A stretch of 60,920 bases of DNA, from the NCBI GenBank assembly GCA_041487355.1, contig JBGPND010000006.1, positions 1-60,920 on the forward strand, in the 5' to 3' direction. The notes beneath the pieces were generated by a model that had not been told where the DNA came from, made no database searches, and was given only the letters and a program-made list of their open reading frames with translations. Below, in pieces: positions 24,153 to 32,388 of this stretch. Numbering within the stretch: the first letter of the stretch is position 1; each line of letters begins with the position of its first letter. This stretch comes from JAMXLO01 sp041487355. Its GTDB lineage: Bacteria; Pseudomonadota; Alphaproteobacteria; Acetobacterales; Acetobacteraceae. Position numbers and translations under genes: made by a program.

Positions 24153-25286
24153 TCACAGTGTCACTCCCAGCAGTTCGGCGATGCGTGGCGTTGCCTTGAG
24201 GCCGCTGCCGGTCAGCACCAGCACCGTGGTCTGCTCCGGCGTGATCGTGCCGGCGGCGAGCAGCTTGGCAAACGCGGCGGCTGCCTGGCCGGAGGTCGGC
24301 TCGACATAGATGCCGATGCGCGCGAGCTCGAGGGTGGCGGCACCGATCTCCGCCTCGCTCAGCATCACGGCCCCGCCGCGCGTTTCGCGCAGCGCGCCGA
24401 GCACTTCGGCCAGGCGGATCGGCTGCGCTATCGCGGTGCCTTCGGCGATGGTCGGCGTGATCTCGGTGGCAACCGGGGTATCGCTGCCGGCGAGGAAGGC
24501 CGCGGCGATCGGCCCGCAATTCGCCGGCTGGGCAGCGAAGATGCGCGGCATGGCGTCGATCTCGCCGGCACGTAGCAGCTCCGAAAAGCCGATCTCGCAG
24601 CCGAGCACATTCGATCCGGCGCCGCAGGGGGTGATGATGTTGTCGGGCGCGCGGAAGCCGAGGTCTTCCCACAGCTCATAGGCCAGGGTCTTGGTGCCGT
24701 GCAGGAAGAACGGATGCCAGTTGTGACTGGCGTAGAAGATGGTCTCGGAGCGGCGAATGGCGGCATCGGCGGTGTCCTGCCGCGTCCCTGGGATGAGCTC
24801 CACATTGGCGCCGTGCGCACGCATCTGCACCGTCTTCGCCGGGCTGGTGGAGGCGGGCGCCATGATCGTGGCGTTGAGCCCGCCGGCGGCGGCGTAAGCG
24901 GACACCGCGGCGCCGCCGTTGCCGGAGCTGTCCTCCAGCACGTCGCGGATGCCCTGGGCGCGCAGCAGCGACAGCATGACGCTGGCGCCGCGGTCCTTGA
25001 AGCTGCCAGTGGGCATAAACCACTCGCATTTCAGCAGCGCGGGGGCGCCGTGCAGCGTGCGGCGGATCAGCGGCGTGCAGCCTTCGCCCATGCTGATCGG
25101 CGCATCCACCTGCATCGGGAACGCGGCGCGGTAACGCCAGAGGCTGCGCATGGCGGTGTCGATCTGCGTCCGCCGAATGCCGGGAAGCGGCGTCAGCAGC
25201 AGCGGGGCATGGTCAGGCCCGCACCAGCGGGGCTGGTCGAATGGGAAGGTCTGGCCGGAACGCGGGTCAAGATAGGCGACGGTCAT
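24153..25286 (-). CDS. Threonine synthase-like PLP enzyme
   Basis: A 377-residue fold-type II PLP enzyme resembling threonine synthase, which makes threonine from O-phosphohomoserine. The PLP lysine is Lys97 in PTGSFKDRGASV; the phosphate-binding loop DSSGNGGAAVSAYAA and the C-terminal VLVLTGSGLKAT are also seen. The N-terminal segment with CGPDHAPLLL looks like the zinc-ribbon-type lead of the shorter bacterial enzymes but has only one Cys. Its place before M81 peptidase and D-amino-acid enzyme genes suggests a catabolic role such as deamination of a substituted amino acid rather than biosynthesis; this is inference. Confidence 0.82.
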   Translation of the reverse strand: MTVAYLDPRSGQTFPFDQPRWCGPDHAPLLLTPLPGIRRTQIDTAMRSLWRYRAAFPMQVDAPISMGEGCTPLIRRTLHGAPALLKCEWFMPTGSFKDRGASVMLSLLRAQGIRDVLEDSSGNGGAAVSAYAAAGGLNATIMAPASTSPAKTVQMRAHGANVELIPGTRQDTADAAIRRSETIFYASHNWHPFFLHGTKTLAYELWEDLGFRAPDNIITPCGAGSNVLGCEIGFSELLRAGEIDAMPRIFAAQPANCGPIAAAFLAGSDTPVATEITPTIAEGTAIAQPIRLAEVLGALRETRGGAVMLSEAEIGAATLELARIGIYVEPTSGQAAAAFAKLLAAGTITPEQTTVLVLTGSGLKATPRIAELLGVTL

Positions 25287-25339
25287 GGCTGGCAGTGTGC
25301 TCCCTGTCTGATGTCAGCGGGAGAGGGCGCCGCATCAGG

Positions 25340-25960
25340 TCAGGAGCAAATCCAGGTCGCCGCGCTGCCCAGTTGGTATTGCCCCTCCAGGGTCAGCCAC
25401 GCCGTGGCATCTGCGCCGATGGCCTTGAGGCCTGGTATGCAGAGCTGCCAACAGCGCCATGCGGCGATGTCGTTGCGCGCCGGCGTCTCAGACCCGGCCC
25501 TGTCGATTACCCGCCCAGTCGGGCTGACCAGGTCGGCCGATGCCGCAGCCGAATTGCCGAGCCCACGCCAGGCCGCGAGCGTGACCTTGGTTCGGGCGGC
25601 AATCAGGAAATTCAGCTCGTTGCCCCACTCGAGCGGGACACAACACAGCAGGCGGACCGCGCGGCCCATGGATACGTTGTTGACCTGGGAGAAACGGATG
25701 ATCTGATCCAGGCTGATACGATCGACCCACCAGTCACGCCCAATCATCCACTTGAGCTCGCTGGTGACGGTGGTGAAACTGTAGATCGGAGTGCCCGGTT
25801 CGATATCGGATCGCTTCGGGTCCAGCACGCCGCCATTCTGTATCGCGTATGTTTCGCTGCCTGCCGGATTTAGCCAGATCAGGTCCTTGGTGCCCGTCTG
25901 CAAGCCCAGTGCTGCTTTCCTGCTGTCGGGGTCGGCGAAAAGCTTCTCGTTCGCAGCCAT
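25340..25960 (-). CDS. Hypothetical protein, no family recognised
   Basis: A 206-residue protein (MAANEKLFADPDSRKAALGL onward) with normal codon bias and no membrane segment or signal. It contains several Trp residues (DLIWLNPAG, MIGRDWWVDRIS, AAWRCWQLC) and five Cys. The central PLEWGNELNFLIAARTK and the final AWLTLEGQYQLG look structured. ATG at 25960 has GGGG about nine bases upstream; a GTG at 25969 is an alternative. It stands alone between a minus-strand PLP enzyme and a plus-strand peptidase. I cannot name a family. Confidence 0.6.
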   Translation of the reverse strand: MAANEKLFADPDSRKAALGLQTGTKDLIWLNPAGSETYAIQNGGVLDPKRSDIEPGTPIYSFTTVTSELKWMIGRDWWVDRISLDQIIRFSQVNNVSMGRAVRLLCCVPLEWGNELNFLIAARTKVTLAAWRGLGNSAAASADLVSPTGRVIDRAGSETPARNDIAAWRCWQLCIPGLKAIGADATAWLTLEGQYQLGSAATWICS

Positions 25961-26195
25961 GGCGGGCACCCCAATGTGAGCAGACTCGTTTCGCCGCCGG
26001 GTCTATAGCACAGCGTCGCCCCGATGCGACGTCCCAACATTGTGAAGTCGCTTCGTTGCTGTGCCGCCGGAGGAGTCCTTGCGAGGCCGACCCTGGCTGC
26101 CGGGTCGTGGTCACCCGTGGCCCGGGTTCCGCGCGCCCTTGAGCCCCGCCTCCGCACGTGCCCACACTGCCGGATTGCATTGCGGGACAAACAGC

Positions 26196-27308
26196 ATGTC
26201 CGACCCGACCATCCCGGTAGTCGACCTAACACGCGACCTCGTCGCACTGGACAGCCGCAGCTTCGTCTCGAATCTGGCAGTGGCGGAACGCGTGGAAGCG
26301 GCACTACCCGGCTTCGACATCGAGCGGCTGGATTACATCGACCCCGCCGGGGTGGCGAAGCGTGCGCTGGTGGCGCATCGCGGCCCGGTCGGCGGCATCG
26401 CGCTGTCCGGCCATATGGACACGGTGCCTGACACCGGCTGGCAGGAGGACCCATGGTCGGCGCGGCTGGATGCCAACGGCGTGCTGCATGGCCTCGGCAG
26501 CACCGACATGAAGGGGCCGGTTGCGGCCGCCATCGTCGCGGCACGCGCACTGCCCGAGACGGTGCCGATCACGCTGCTGATCACGACGGATGAGGAGACC
26601 ACCAAGCAGGGCGCGCGGCTGATCGCGCAGGCTTCCGAGCTGGTGCGCCGGGTGAAGCCGCACGGCATCGTGGTGGTCGAGCCCACCGGCATGGTGCCGG
26701 TGCGCGGCCATCGCAGCCACATCGCCTTCACCTGCGTGGCCACTGGCGTGCAGGCGCACAGCAGCACCGGACGCGGGCGCAACGCCAACTGGGAGCTGAT
26801 CCCGTTCCTGATGGAGATGAAGTCGGTGTTCGAGCGGCTGCGCACCGACAAGAGCCTGCAGGACGCCGACTACGCTCCGCCATTCAGCGACTTCAACGTG
26901 GTGATCGACAACCACGGCGCCGCGATGAACGTGACCGTCCCGAAAGCCACCGCGCGGATCAAATACCGTTACTCGGCCAGGGTCGATCCAACGCCGGTGC
27001 TGCAGGCAGTGTACGGCGCGGCCAGACGCTTCGGCATCGACGTGACCGAGGCACGCGAAGGGTTTCCGCCCGAATTGCCGGCCGACCATCCGCTCGTGCT
27101 CCTGTGTGTCGACATGGTCGGCAAGCCGCCGACCACCGCGCCGTACGGGACCGACGCTTCGGAGCTGCAGGCGATCGCGCCTTGCGTGGTGCTCGGCCCG
27201 GGCGACATCGCCGAGGCGCACACGCCGGCGGAAAAGGCGCGGGTGGCCGATCTCGTCGCCGCGGTGCCGGTGCTGATGAGGTTGGTGGAGCGCTCAGCGC
27301 TGGGCTGA
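26196..27308 (+). CDS. M20 family metallopeptidase (ArgE/DapE/CPG2-like)
   Basis: A 370-residue zinc amidohydrolase removing an acyl or aminoacyl group from an amino acid or dipeptide. Metal-site motifs are all present: ALSGHMDTVPDT, LHGLGSTDMKGPVAAAI, ITTDEETTKQGA and VVEPTGMVPV, followed by the lid domain and PYGTDASELQAI. The start at 26196 (MSDPTIPVVDL) is chosen since the preceding open frame is Arg/Pro-rich and unlike the family. Its 3' end overlaps the convergent SGNH-like gene by 15 bp. The exact substrate is not predictable. Confidence 0.9.
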   Translation: MSDPTIPVVDLTRDLVALDSRSFVSNLAVAERVEAALPGFDIERLDYIDPAGVAKRALVAHRGPVGGIALSGHMDTVPDTGWQEDPWSARLDANGVLHGLGSTDMKGPVAAAIVAARALPETVPITLLITTDEETTKQGARLIAQASELVRRVKPHGIVVVEPTGMVPVRGHRSHIAFTCVATGVQAHSSTGRGRNANWELIPFLMEMKSVFERLRTDKSLQDADYAPPFSDFNVVIDNHGAAMNVTVPKATARIKYRYSARVDPTPVLQAVYGAARRFGIDVTEAREGFPPELPADHPLVLLCVDMVGKPPTTAPYGTDASELQAIAPCVVLGPGDIAEAHTPAEKARVADLVAAVPVLMRLVERSALG

Positions 27309-28355
27309 TTCCGGGCCGTCCGTCGACAGCACCCGATAGTCCGCCGATGGCGCGCCACGATCGGCGGCGGCCAGGTCACGCGCGATGCGGTCGGCAATCG
27401 CAACGCGATAGTGCAGCGCATCCCAGTAGTTGTCGTCTATCCCGGTGATCGGGCTCGGCAACATGAAATCGACGGCGAGCGTGTTTGGGACAAGCGCGGC
27501 GAGCCTGGCAACACGCAGCTTGCACTCGTTCCAGACCAGCGTGCCCGGCGAACCAGGCGGCGGCAGAAGCACGTGATTGTACGGGACGAAGAACAGGATT
27601 TTTCGCGTGTTCTCCGCCAGCAGCGACAAGTCGGCGCGAAGCTGATCGATCGCCGGATAGCGCCAGGTTGTGGGAGCGCCGCTTCGCTCGCCCGGCGGGA
27701 CGTCCGGGCCGGCCTCGCGCAGGTGCATCGCCACGCGTGCCGGGTCGTACTGGCTGTCAGGCGGGACAAAGCTGGTGAAGCCGTCCCGGCCGTACACCGG
27801 TCGCTTGATGCCGATCAGGATGCCGAACTGCTGGCCGGCTTCCTGCATGGCATAGAGGTTGAACATCTCGCCATAGCCGCGCCACGGATTGCCGCCGTAC
27901 ATCCACTCGGGAAATGGCCGCGGCGTCAGCTTGTCGTATGTCTCGCCGGTGACGCAGCGGCGCACGTCGAGCCCGATCAGTACCAAGCGCGCCGCAGGAT
28001 GCGCCTCGACGAACACCGACAGCAGGCGTGACTGCTCATGGACGGTGGCGTCGTTCATCGCGAGGTTGGCAAAGCGGGCGCCGAACTCGGCGTTCAGCGC
28101 CGTGGGGCGCAGCAGCCGGCTGGTGGATGTGCCGAAGATCGCGCTGTCGAATTGCTCGGATCGCGCCAACGCTGGAAACGAAAAGCGCGCGTTGGTCGCG
28201 ACCGGCACGCGATCGGCGGGTGGCGACAGCGGCAAGGTGTCGAACGGATCCACCAGCACGACGAAGCCATAGATCACCCCGGCCACCAACGCGGCCGTGC
28301 CGACCGCGAGGCGGAAGAAGTGACGCCAATCAGAACTGGAAGTAGATGAAGACAT
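27294..28355 (-). CDS. SGNH-like protein paired with MBOAT acyltransferase
   Basis: A 353-residue protein with one N-terminal membrane helix (FRLAVGTAALVAGVIYGFVV) and a periplasmic domain. It has FGTSTSRLLRP, resembling the block I serine region of SGNH/DUF1574-type proteins, and a late WDALHYR matching the DxxH block V of that fold. Such proteins work beside MBOAT acyltransferases in polysaccharide O-acetylation, like AlgJ/AlgX with AlgI. The start at 28355 lies 26 bp inside the MBOAT gene, showing coupling. It is not a close AlgJ match, so family placement is tentative. Confidence 0.7.
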   Translation of the reverse strand: MSSSTSSSDWRHFFRLAVGTAALVAGVIYGFVVLVDPFDTLPLSPPADRVPVATNARFSFPALARSEQFDSAIFGTSTSRLLRPTALNAEFGARFANLAMNDATVHEQSRLLSVFVEAHPAARLVLIGLDVRRCVTGETYDKLTPRPFPEWMYGGNPWRGYGEMFNLYAMQEAGQQFGILIGIKRPVYGRDGFTSFVPPDSQYDPARVAMHLREAGPDVPPGERSGAPTTWRYPAIDQLRADLSLLAENTRKILFFVPYNHVLLPPPGSPGTLVWNECKLRVARLAALVPNTLAVDFMLPSPITGIDDNYWDALHYRVAIADRIARDLAAADRGAPSADYRVLSTDGPESAQR

Positions 28356-29709
28356 TCGGCAACCGGCCGCCAACCAGCAGCAGCAGATAGGCAAGCGCGA
28401 CACCAGCCGGCATCGCGAGCCACGGCTTCGGCCGGAGCTTCGCCAGCGCAGCCTCCTGGCTGGTCGGACCAAGCAACGCCACCGCCGCGCCGCCGATCAG
28501 CGCCGCGGCGAACTCGCGATCGAGCGATACCTGGCCGAGACCGTGGCGTCCCAGCATGGACAGCAGAATGTCTCCCGCGGTGTTGAAGTCAGCCGAACGG
28601 AACAGCACCCAGCACCCCATGACGAACAGCAGGGTCAGAGCCCAGCCGACGGCGCGCGGCAGGCGAAGTCCCCAGCCCTCCCAGACATGGTTCAGAGCCA
28701 ATGCCAGGCCATGCAGCCCGCCCCAGGCGACGAAGGTCCAGCTGGCGCCATGCCACAGCCCACCCAGCAGCATCGTCACCACGACATTCACCGCCTGGCG
28801 CGCCGCGCCGCATCGATTGCCGCCGAGCGGGATGTAGAGATAGTCGCGCAGGAAGCGCGACAGAGTCATGTGCCAGCGGCGCCAGAAGTCGCGGATCGAG
28901 ACGGCGCGGTACGGCGCGTTGAAGTTGAACGGCAGGCGAAGGCCGAACATCAGCGCCAGGCCGATGGCCATGTCGGAGTAGCCGGAGAAGTCGAAATAGA
29001 TTTGCAGCGTGTAGGCGGCGGTCGCGACCCATGCTTCGGCCGCCGACAGCGATGCACCCACCGCCCTGCCGAACAGCGGATCGGCGACCATCGCCAGCGT
29101 GTCCGCCAGCGCCACCTTCTTCGCGACCCCGATCACGAACAGTACGAAGCCACGCGACAGGTTCTCCCACATCTCCGGCCGGCGCGGATCGAGGCTGAAC
29201 TGGTGGATGATCTCGTTGTGGCGTACCAGCGGGCCGGCGATGAGCTGCGGAAAGAACGTGACGAACATGCAGAAGTCGAGGAAACCGTAAATGTGTCGGT
29301 CGCCGCGGCGCAGATCGATCAGGTAGGAGATCTTCTGGAACACGAAGAAGCTGATGCCGAGCGGCAGGATGAGGCGCCAGGGATGGAAGTCCTCGCCGAG
29401 CAGCGCAAAGGCGGTGCCGCGGAAGAAGTCGGCATATTTGAACAGGCCCAGCACCGCCAGGTTCAGCACGACGCCGAGCACAGGGAGCCACCTGGCGCGG
29501 CGCACGCCGAACCATTGCACGATCAGCCAGTTCGCGATCGTGAGGCCAGCCAGCAGTGGCACGAAGCGGATGTCCCACCAGCCGTAGAAGGCCAGCGAGG
29601 CGAGCACGACCACCGCCTGCCGCGCCGTGCGGTGCGACGCAAGCGCGTAGTAGAGCCCCAGCACGATCGGCAGGAAGCCCGTGATGAAGACCTGCGAGTT
29701 GAACAGCAT
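28330..29709 (-). CDS. MBOAT family O-acyltransferase (AlgI-like)
   Basis: A 459-residue membrane protein with about ten helices that should carry acetyl groups across the membrane to an extracytoplasmic polysaccharide. Signature segments are TFFPQLIAGPLVRHNEI, TLQIYFDFSGYSDMAIGLAL, FWRRWHMTLSRFLRDYLYIP and GGLWHGASWTFVAWGGLHGL, the last holding the catalytic His. It is first of a two-gene operon with the SGNH-like protein. No polysaccharide synthesis gene is in the window, so the acceptor is unknown. A GC-rich repeat hairpin stands just upstream of its start. Confidence 0.93.
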   Translation of the reverse strand: MLFNSQVFITGFLPIVLGLYYALASHRTARQAVVVLASLAFYGWWDIRFVPLLAGLTIANWLIVQWFGVRRARWLPVLGVVLNLAVLGLFKYADFFRGTAFALLGEDFHPWRLILPLGISFFVFQKISYLIDLRRGDRHIYGFLDFCMFVTFFPQLIAGPLVRHNEIIHQFSLDPRRPEMWENLSRGFVLFVIGVAKKVALADTLAMVADPLFGRAVGASLSAAEAWVATAAYTLQIYFDFSGYSDMAIGLALMFGLRLPFNFNAPYRAVSIRDFWRRWHMTLSRFLRDYLYIPLGGNRCGAARQAVNVVVTMLLGGLWHGASWTFVAWGGLHGLALALNHVWEGWGLRLPRAVGWALTLLFVMGCWVLFRSADFNTAGDILLSMLGRHGLGQVSLDREFAAALIGGAAVALLGPTSQEAALAKLRPKPWLAMPAGVALAYLLLLVGGRLPNVFIYFQF

Positions 29710-29735
29710 GCGGCGAAGGTCAGCGTGGGCTCAGA

Positions 29736-29824
29736 CACCCCCTCCCCACCCCCCCCCCGCTTCGCGGGAGAGGGGGCATTTCACCCCCTCTCCCGCGAAG
29801 CGGGGGAGGGTTGGGGAGGGGGTG
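29736..29824. repeat. GC-rich long inverted repeat upstream of MBOAT gene
   Basis: The outer arms CACCCCCTCCCCA and TGGGGAGGGGGTG flank a perfect inner stem of 18 bp (GCTTCGCGGGAGAGGGGG at 29759-29776, complement at 29784-29801) with a 7-base loop. The left arm includes a run of ten C. It is of the CCCTCTCCCGC..GCGGGAGAGGG type seen in many alphaproteobacterial intergenic regions (recollection). It lies between two minus-strand genes. Confidence 0.85.
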
Positions 29825-29839
29825 CATTGCGACGCCCCG

Positions 29840-30964
29840 CTACTCCAGCGTCTCCAGCAACCCCGCCATCAGCGCGGCCCGCGGTGCCAGATGCTGCCAG
29901 AGGATATGCTCGTGGCTGGCATGTGCCCCCGCACCGGGGCAGCCAAGGCCATCGAGTGTCGGCACACCCATCGCCGCGGTGAAATTGCCGTCCGAGCCGC
30001 CGCCACGATGCTGCCGCGGCAACACGATCCCCACCTGCTCAGCGATGCCGCGCGCCTTGTCGTACAGCGCAAGGATGCCGACGTCCTCGGCAAAGGGCGG
30101 TCGGTTCATCCCACCCACCACCACCACGCGGCACCCAGGCGTCAGCGCCGTGGTCTGCAGCAACGTGCGCTCCATGTGCGCACCATCCTCGATCGAGTTC
30201 ACCCGCAGATCGATCTCGCACCCGGCATCCGGAGAGATCACGTTGGGCCGCGAGCCGCCCCACACCGGCGCAGCGTTCAGCGTGATGCCGCGGTCGAGGT
30301 CCACCATCGAATGCAGCCGCACGATCTGCCGCGCGAGCTCCACCACCGCCGACGCACCGTCCTGGAAATTGCCGCCCGAATGCGCGCCGCGCCCTTCCAC
30401 CCGCATGACGAACCGACCCACACCCTTGCGGGCGGTGACGCAGGCGCCGCCCTGGCCGGCGGGCTCGGGGATCAGCACGCAGGCAGCCTGGCCTGCCTCG
30501 CGCTCGATCCATTCGCGCGAGGTCGGGCTGCCCACCTCCTCATCCGGCGTCAGCAGCAGAACGATCGGCCGCCGCGTCGGCACCTTCTGGCGCAGGATCG
30601 AACGCACCGCATGAAAAGCGAGGAAACTGCCCGCCTTCATGTCGTAGATGCCCGGCCCGTGCGCCTTCTCGCCGTTGACGACATACGGCATGCCATCCAG
30701 CGTGCCGACCGACCAGACCGTGTCGAGATGTCCCGCCACCAACACCGGCTTGCCTTCGCCGGGCGTGCGCGCGATCAGGTTGTCGCCAAATCCGTCGCGC
30801 CCAGGAATGCGGGTGAGCGCGGCGCCCGCCTGGGTCAGCTCCCGCTCCGCGATGTCCATCAGGCGGTTGACAGCGGCGGGATCGGTGGTGGGCGTCTCGA
30901 GTGCCACCCACTCGGCGATTTCGGCCAGCAGGTCCTCGGAGCTACCCACATCGGTCTGCGGCAT
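29840..30964 (-). CDS. M20 family metallopeptidase (carboxypeptidase G2-like)
   Basis: A 374-residue zinc exopeptidase, closer to glutamate carboxypeptidase/CPG2 than the M20 enzyme at 26196. Metal-ligand motifs are VLVAGHLDTVWSVGT, GPGIYDMKAGSFLAF, LTPDEEVGSPTS, LIPEPAGQGGACVT and a C-terminal GAHASHEHILW. The dimerisation/lid domain between (GRGAHSGGNFQDGASAV) is typical. No signal peptide is seen. ATG at 30964 (MPQTDVGSS) is chosen with a weak GGATGGA before it; an upstream in-frame ATG at 31027 adds 21 unlikely residues. It may release C-terminal glutamate from peptides or folates. Confidence 0.88.
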   Translation of the reverse strand: MPQTDVGSSEDLLAEIAEWVALETPTTDPAAVNRLMDIAERELTQAGAALTRIPGRDGFGDNLIARTPGEGKPVLVAGHLDTVWSVGTLDGMPYVVNGEKAHGPGIYDMKAGSFLAFHAVRSILRQKVPTRRPIVLLLTPDEEVGSPTSREWIEREAGQAACVLIPEPAGQGGACVTARKGVGRFVMRVEGRGAHSGGNFQDGASAVVELARQIVRLHSMVDLDRGITLNAAPVWGGSRPNVISPDAGCEIDLRVNSIEDGAHMERTLLQTTALTPGCRVVVVGGMNRPPFAEDVGILALYDKARGIAEQVGIVLPRQHRGGGSDGNFTAAMGVPTLDGLGCPGAGAHASHEHILWQHLAPRAALMAGLLETLE

Positions 30965-31059
30965 CGGTCCATCCGGCTTGTGTTTCAGGGCAGTGGCTGT
31001 TTGCCCCGGATCGCGCGGCATGTCCACGCGACCGGCCAGCGCGGGGCACCGTGCAGGGA

Positions 31060-31827
31060 TCAGTCCTCCTCGATGATCTTGATGCTCTCGATCAACACCT
31101 TCTGCTTGTTCGAGCGGTGCGGCGAGGCCGTTATGTCGACGATCGCGTAGGGGACCAGCTTTGCCGGATCGATCCCGTGTTTGGCGATCTCCTCGCGGTT
31201 CGGCAGGAACGCGCAGTTCTCCTCGTCCACGACGCGGACCACGACCAGCGTGTAATCCGGCTGGAAATCGACCCGGGTGATGGGTCCGCCGATCGAGACA
31301 TCCTTGTCCGGATCGTAGGCTTCCATCGGCTCGTTGCGGTCATCCTTGCACGCGACGATCTCGGACGGATCCATGCCATACAGCAGGTCGTCGAGCTTCC
31401 AGGCGCCACCTTGCCGGACGAAGCTGAGTGTGAGTTCGCTCTGTGCCGTGGTGCCGGGCGGCGGGCCACCGGGGATTTGCTTGCCCGGCGGGAAGGTCTT
31501 GGACACCACCGTCAATAGCTGCGCCTTGTCTCCGGCGGCGCTGATGCTGGCGTGGCGGACTTCCAGCTTGTCGGGGATAATCATCTTCGCCATCGCCAGG
31601 AACTCCTGGCGGGCCTTGGCCGTCTTCATCTCCTTCTGCGCCCGGGCGCGCGTTTCGGCGGTGCGGATCGCCAGCGCATCCTGCAGCTTCCCGGCCGCGA
31701 TCGCGTTGTTGTAGCTGTCGTAGAGCGCCACCAGTTGCTGCCGCAGTGTCGCGTCCAGCGGTGCGGCGAAAGCCGGCAACGCAGCAACGAACAGCAGAGC
31801 CGCCAGGATGACGGACCATCGGCGCAT
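31060..31827 (-). CDS. Secreted hypothetical protein
   Basis: A 255-residue protein with a clear signal peptide (MRRWSVILAALLFVAALPAF, cut near AFA-APL). The mature part begins with a helical stretch rich in Ala/Lys (TAETRARAQKEMKTAKARQE) and continues as a beta-rich domain. The pattern ELTLSFVRQGGAWKLDDLLY resembles NTF2/DUF3828-like periplasmic domains. The start at 31827 has GAGGAGG nine bases upstream. It is monocistronic by spacing, 95 bp after the M20 gene in the reverse direction. Function unknown. Confidence 0.75.
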   Translation of the reverse strand: MRRWSVILAALLFVAALPAFAAPLDATLRQQLVALYDSYNNAIAAGKLQDALAIRTAETRARAQKEMKTAKARQEFLAMAKMIIPDKLEVRHASISAAGDKAQLLTVVSKTFPPGKQIPGGPPPGTTAQSELTLSFVRQGGAWKLDDLLYGMDPSEIVACKDDRNEPMEAYDPDKDVSIGGPITRVDFQPDYTLVVVRVVDEENCAFLPNREEIAKHGIDPAKLVPYAIVDITASPHRSNKQKVLIESIKIIEED

Positions 31828-31965
31828 GAATGCCTCCTCGTCTTGACGCGGCCATAATGCTAGGCCGTTGCGCCATCGCAAAGCCATGCCGGGCTGGCCG
31901 CCTCGCGGTTGATTTACCGGCCGCCTTCCCCCAGAAAGCGCCCGCACAACCGCGGGACCCGCCCC

Positions 31966-32388
31966 ATGACGACCGGCTATTTCTTCGAGGACCTGCAGAT
32001 CGGCCAGACGGCCAGCCTGGGCAAGACCATCACCGAGGCCGACATCCTGCTCTATGCCGCGGTCAGCACCGACACCAATCCGATCCACATCGATGCCGAG
32101 GCGGCGAAGCGGTCGATCTTCGGCGAGCGGATCGCGCACGGAATGCTGTCTGCCGGCCTGATCAGCGCGGTGCTCGGCACGCGGCTGCCCGGGCCCGGGA
32201 CGCTCTACATGCGACAGTCGCTGCGCTTTGCCGCGCCGGTGAAGATCGGCGACACGGTGAAGGCTACGGCCACGGTCACGGCGCTCAATCCCGAGAAGAA
32301 GCGGGCCACGCTCAGCACGGTATGCACCGTCGGCGATGAGGTCGTGATCGACGGCGAGGCCTACGTCCAGGTTCCCTCGCGGTCGTGA
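31966..32388 (+). CDS. MaoC-family dehydratase (PhaJ-like enoyl-CoA hydratase)
   Basis: A 140-residue hot-dog fold protein that probably hydrates enoyl-CoA to (R)-3-hydroxyacyl-CoA. The active-site stretch STDTNPIHIDAEAAKRSIFG, with the catalytic Asp and His, is followed by ERIAHGMLSAGLIS, as in PhaJ. This could feed polyhydroxyalkanoate synthesis or beta-oxidation side steps; no pha gene is nearby. The ATG at 31966 (MTTGYFFEDL) begins the conserved part. It overlaps ribF by GTGA, so the two are coupled. Confidence 0.9.
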   Translation: MTTGYFFEDLQIGQTASLGKTITEADILLYAAVSTDTNPIHIDAEAAKRSIFGERIAHGMLSAGLISAVLGTRLPGPGTLYMRQSLRFAAPVKIGDTVKATATVTALNPEKKRATLSTVCTVGDEVVIDGEAYVQVPSRS

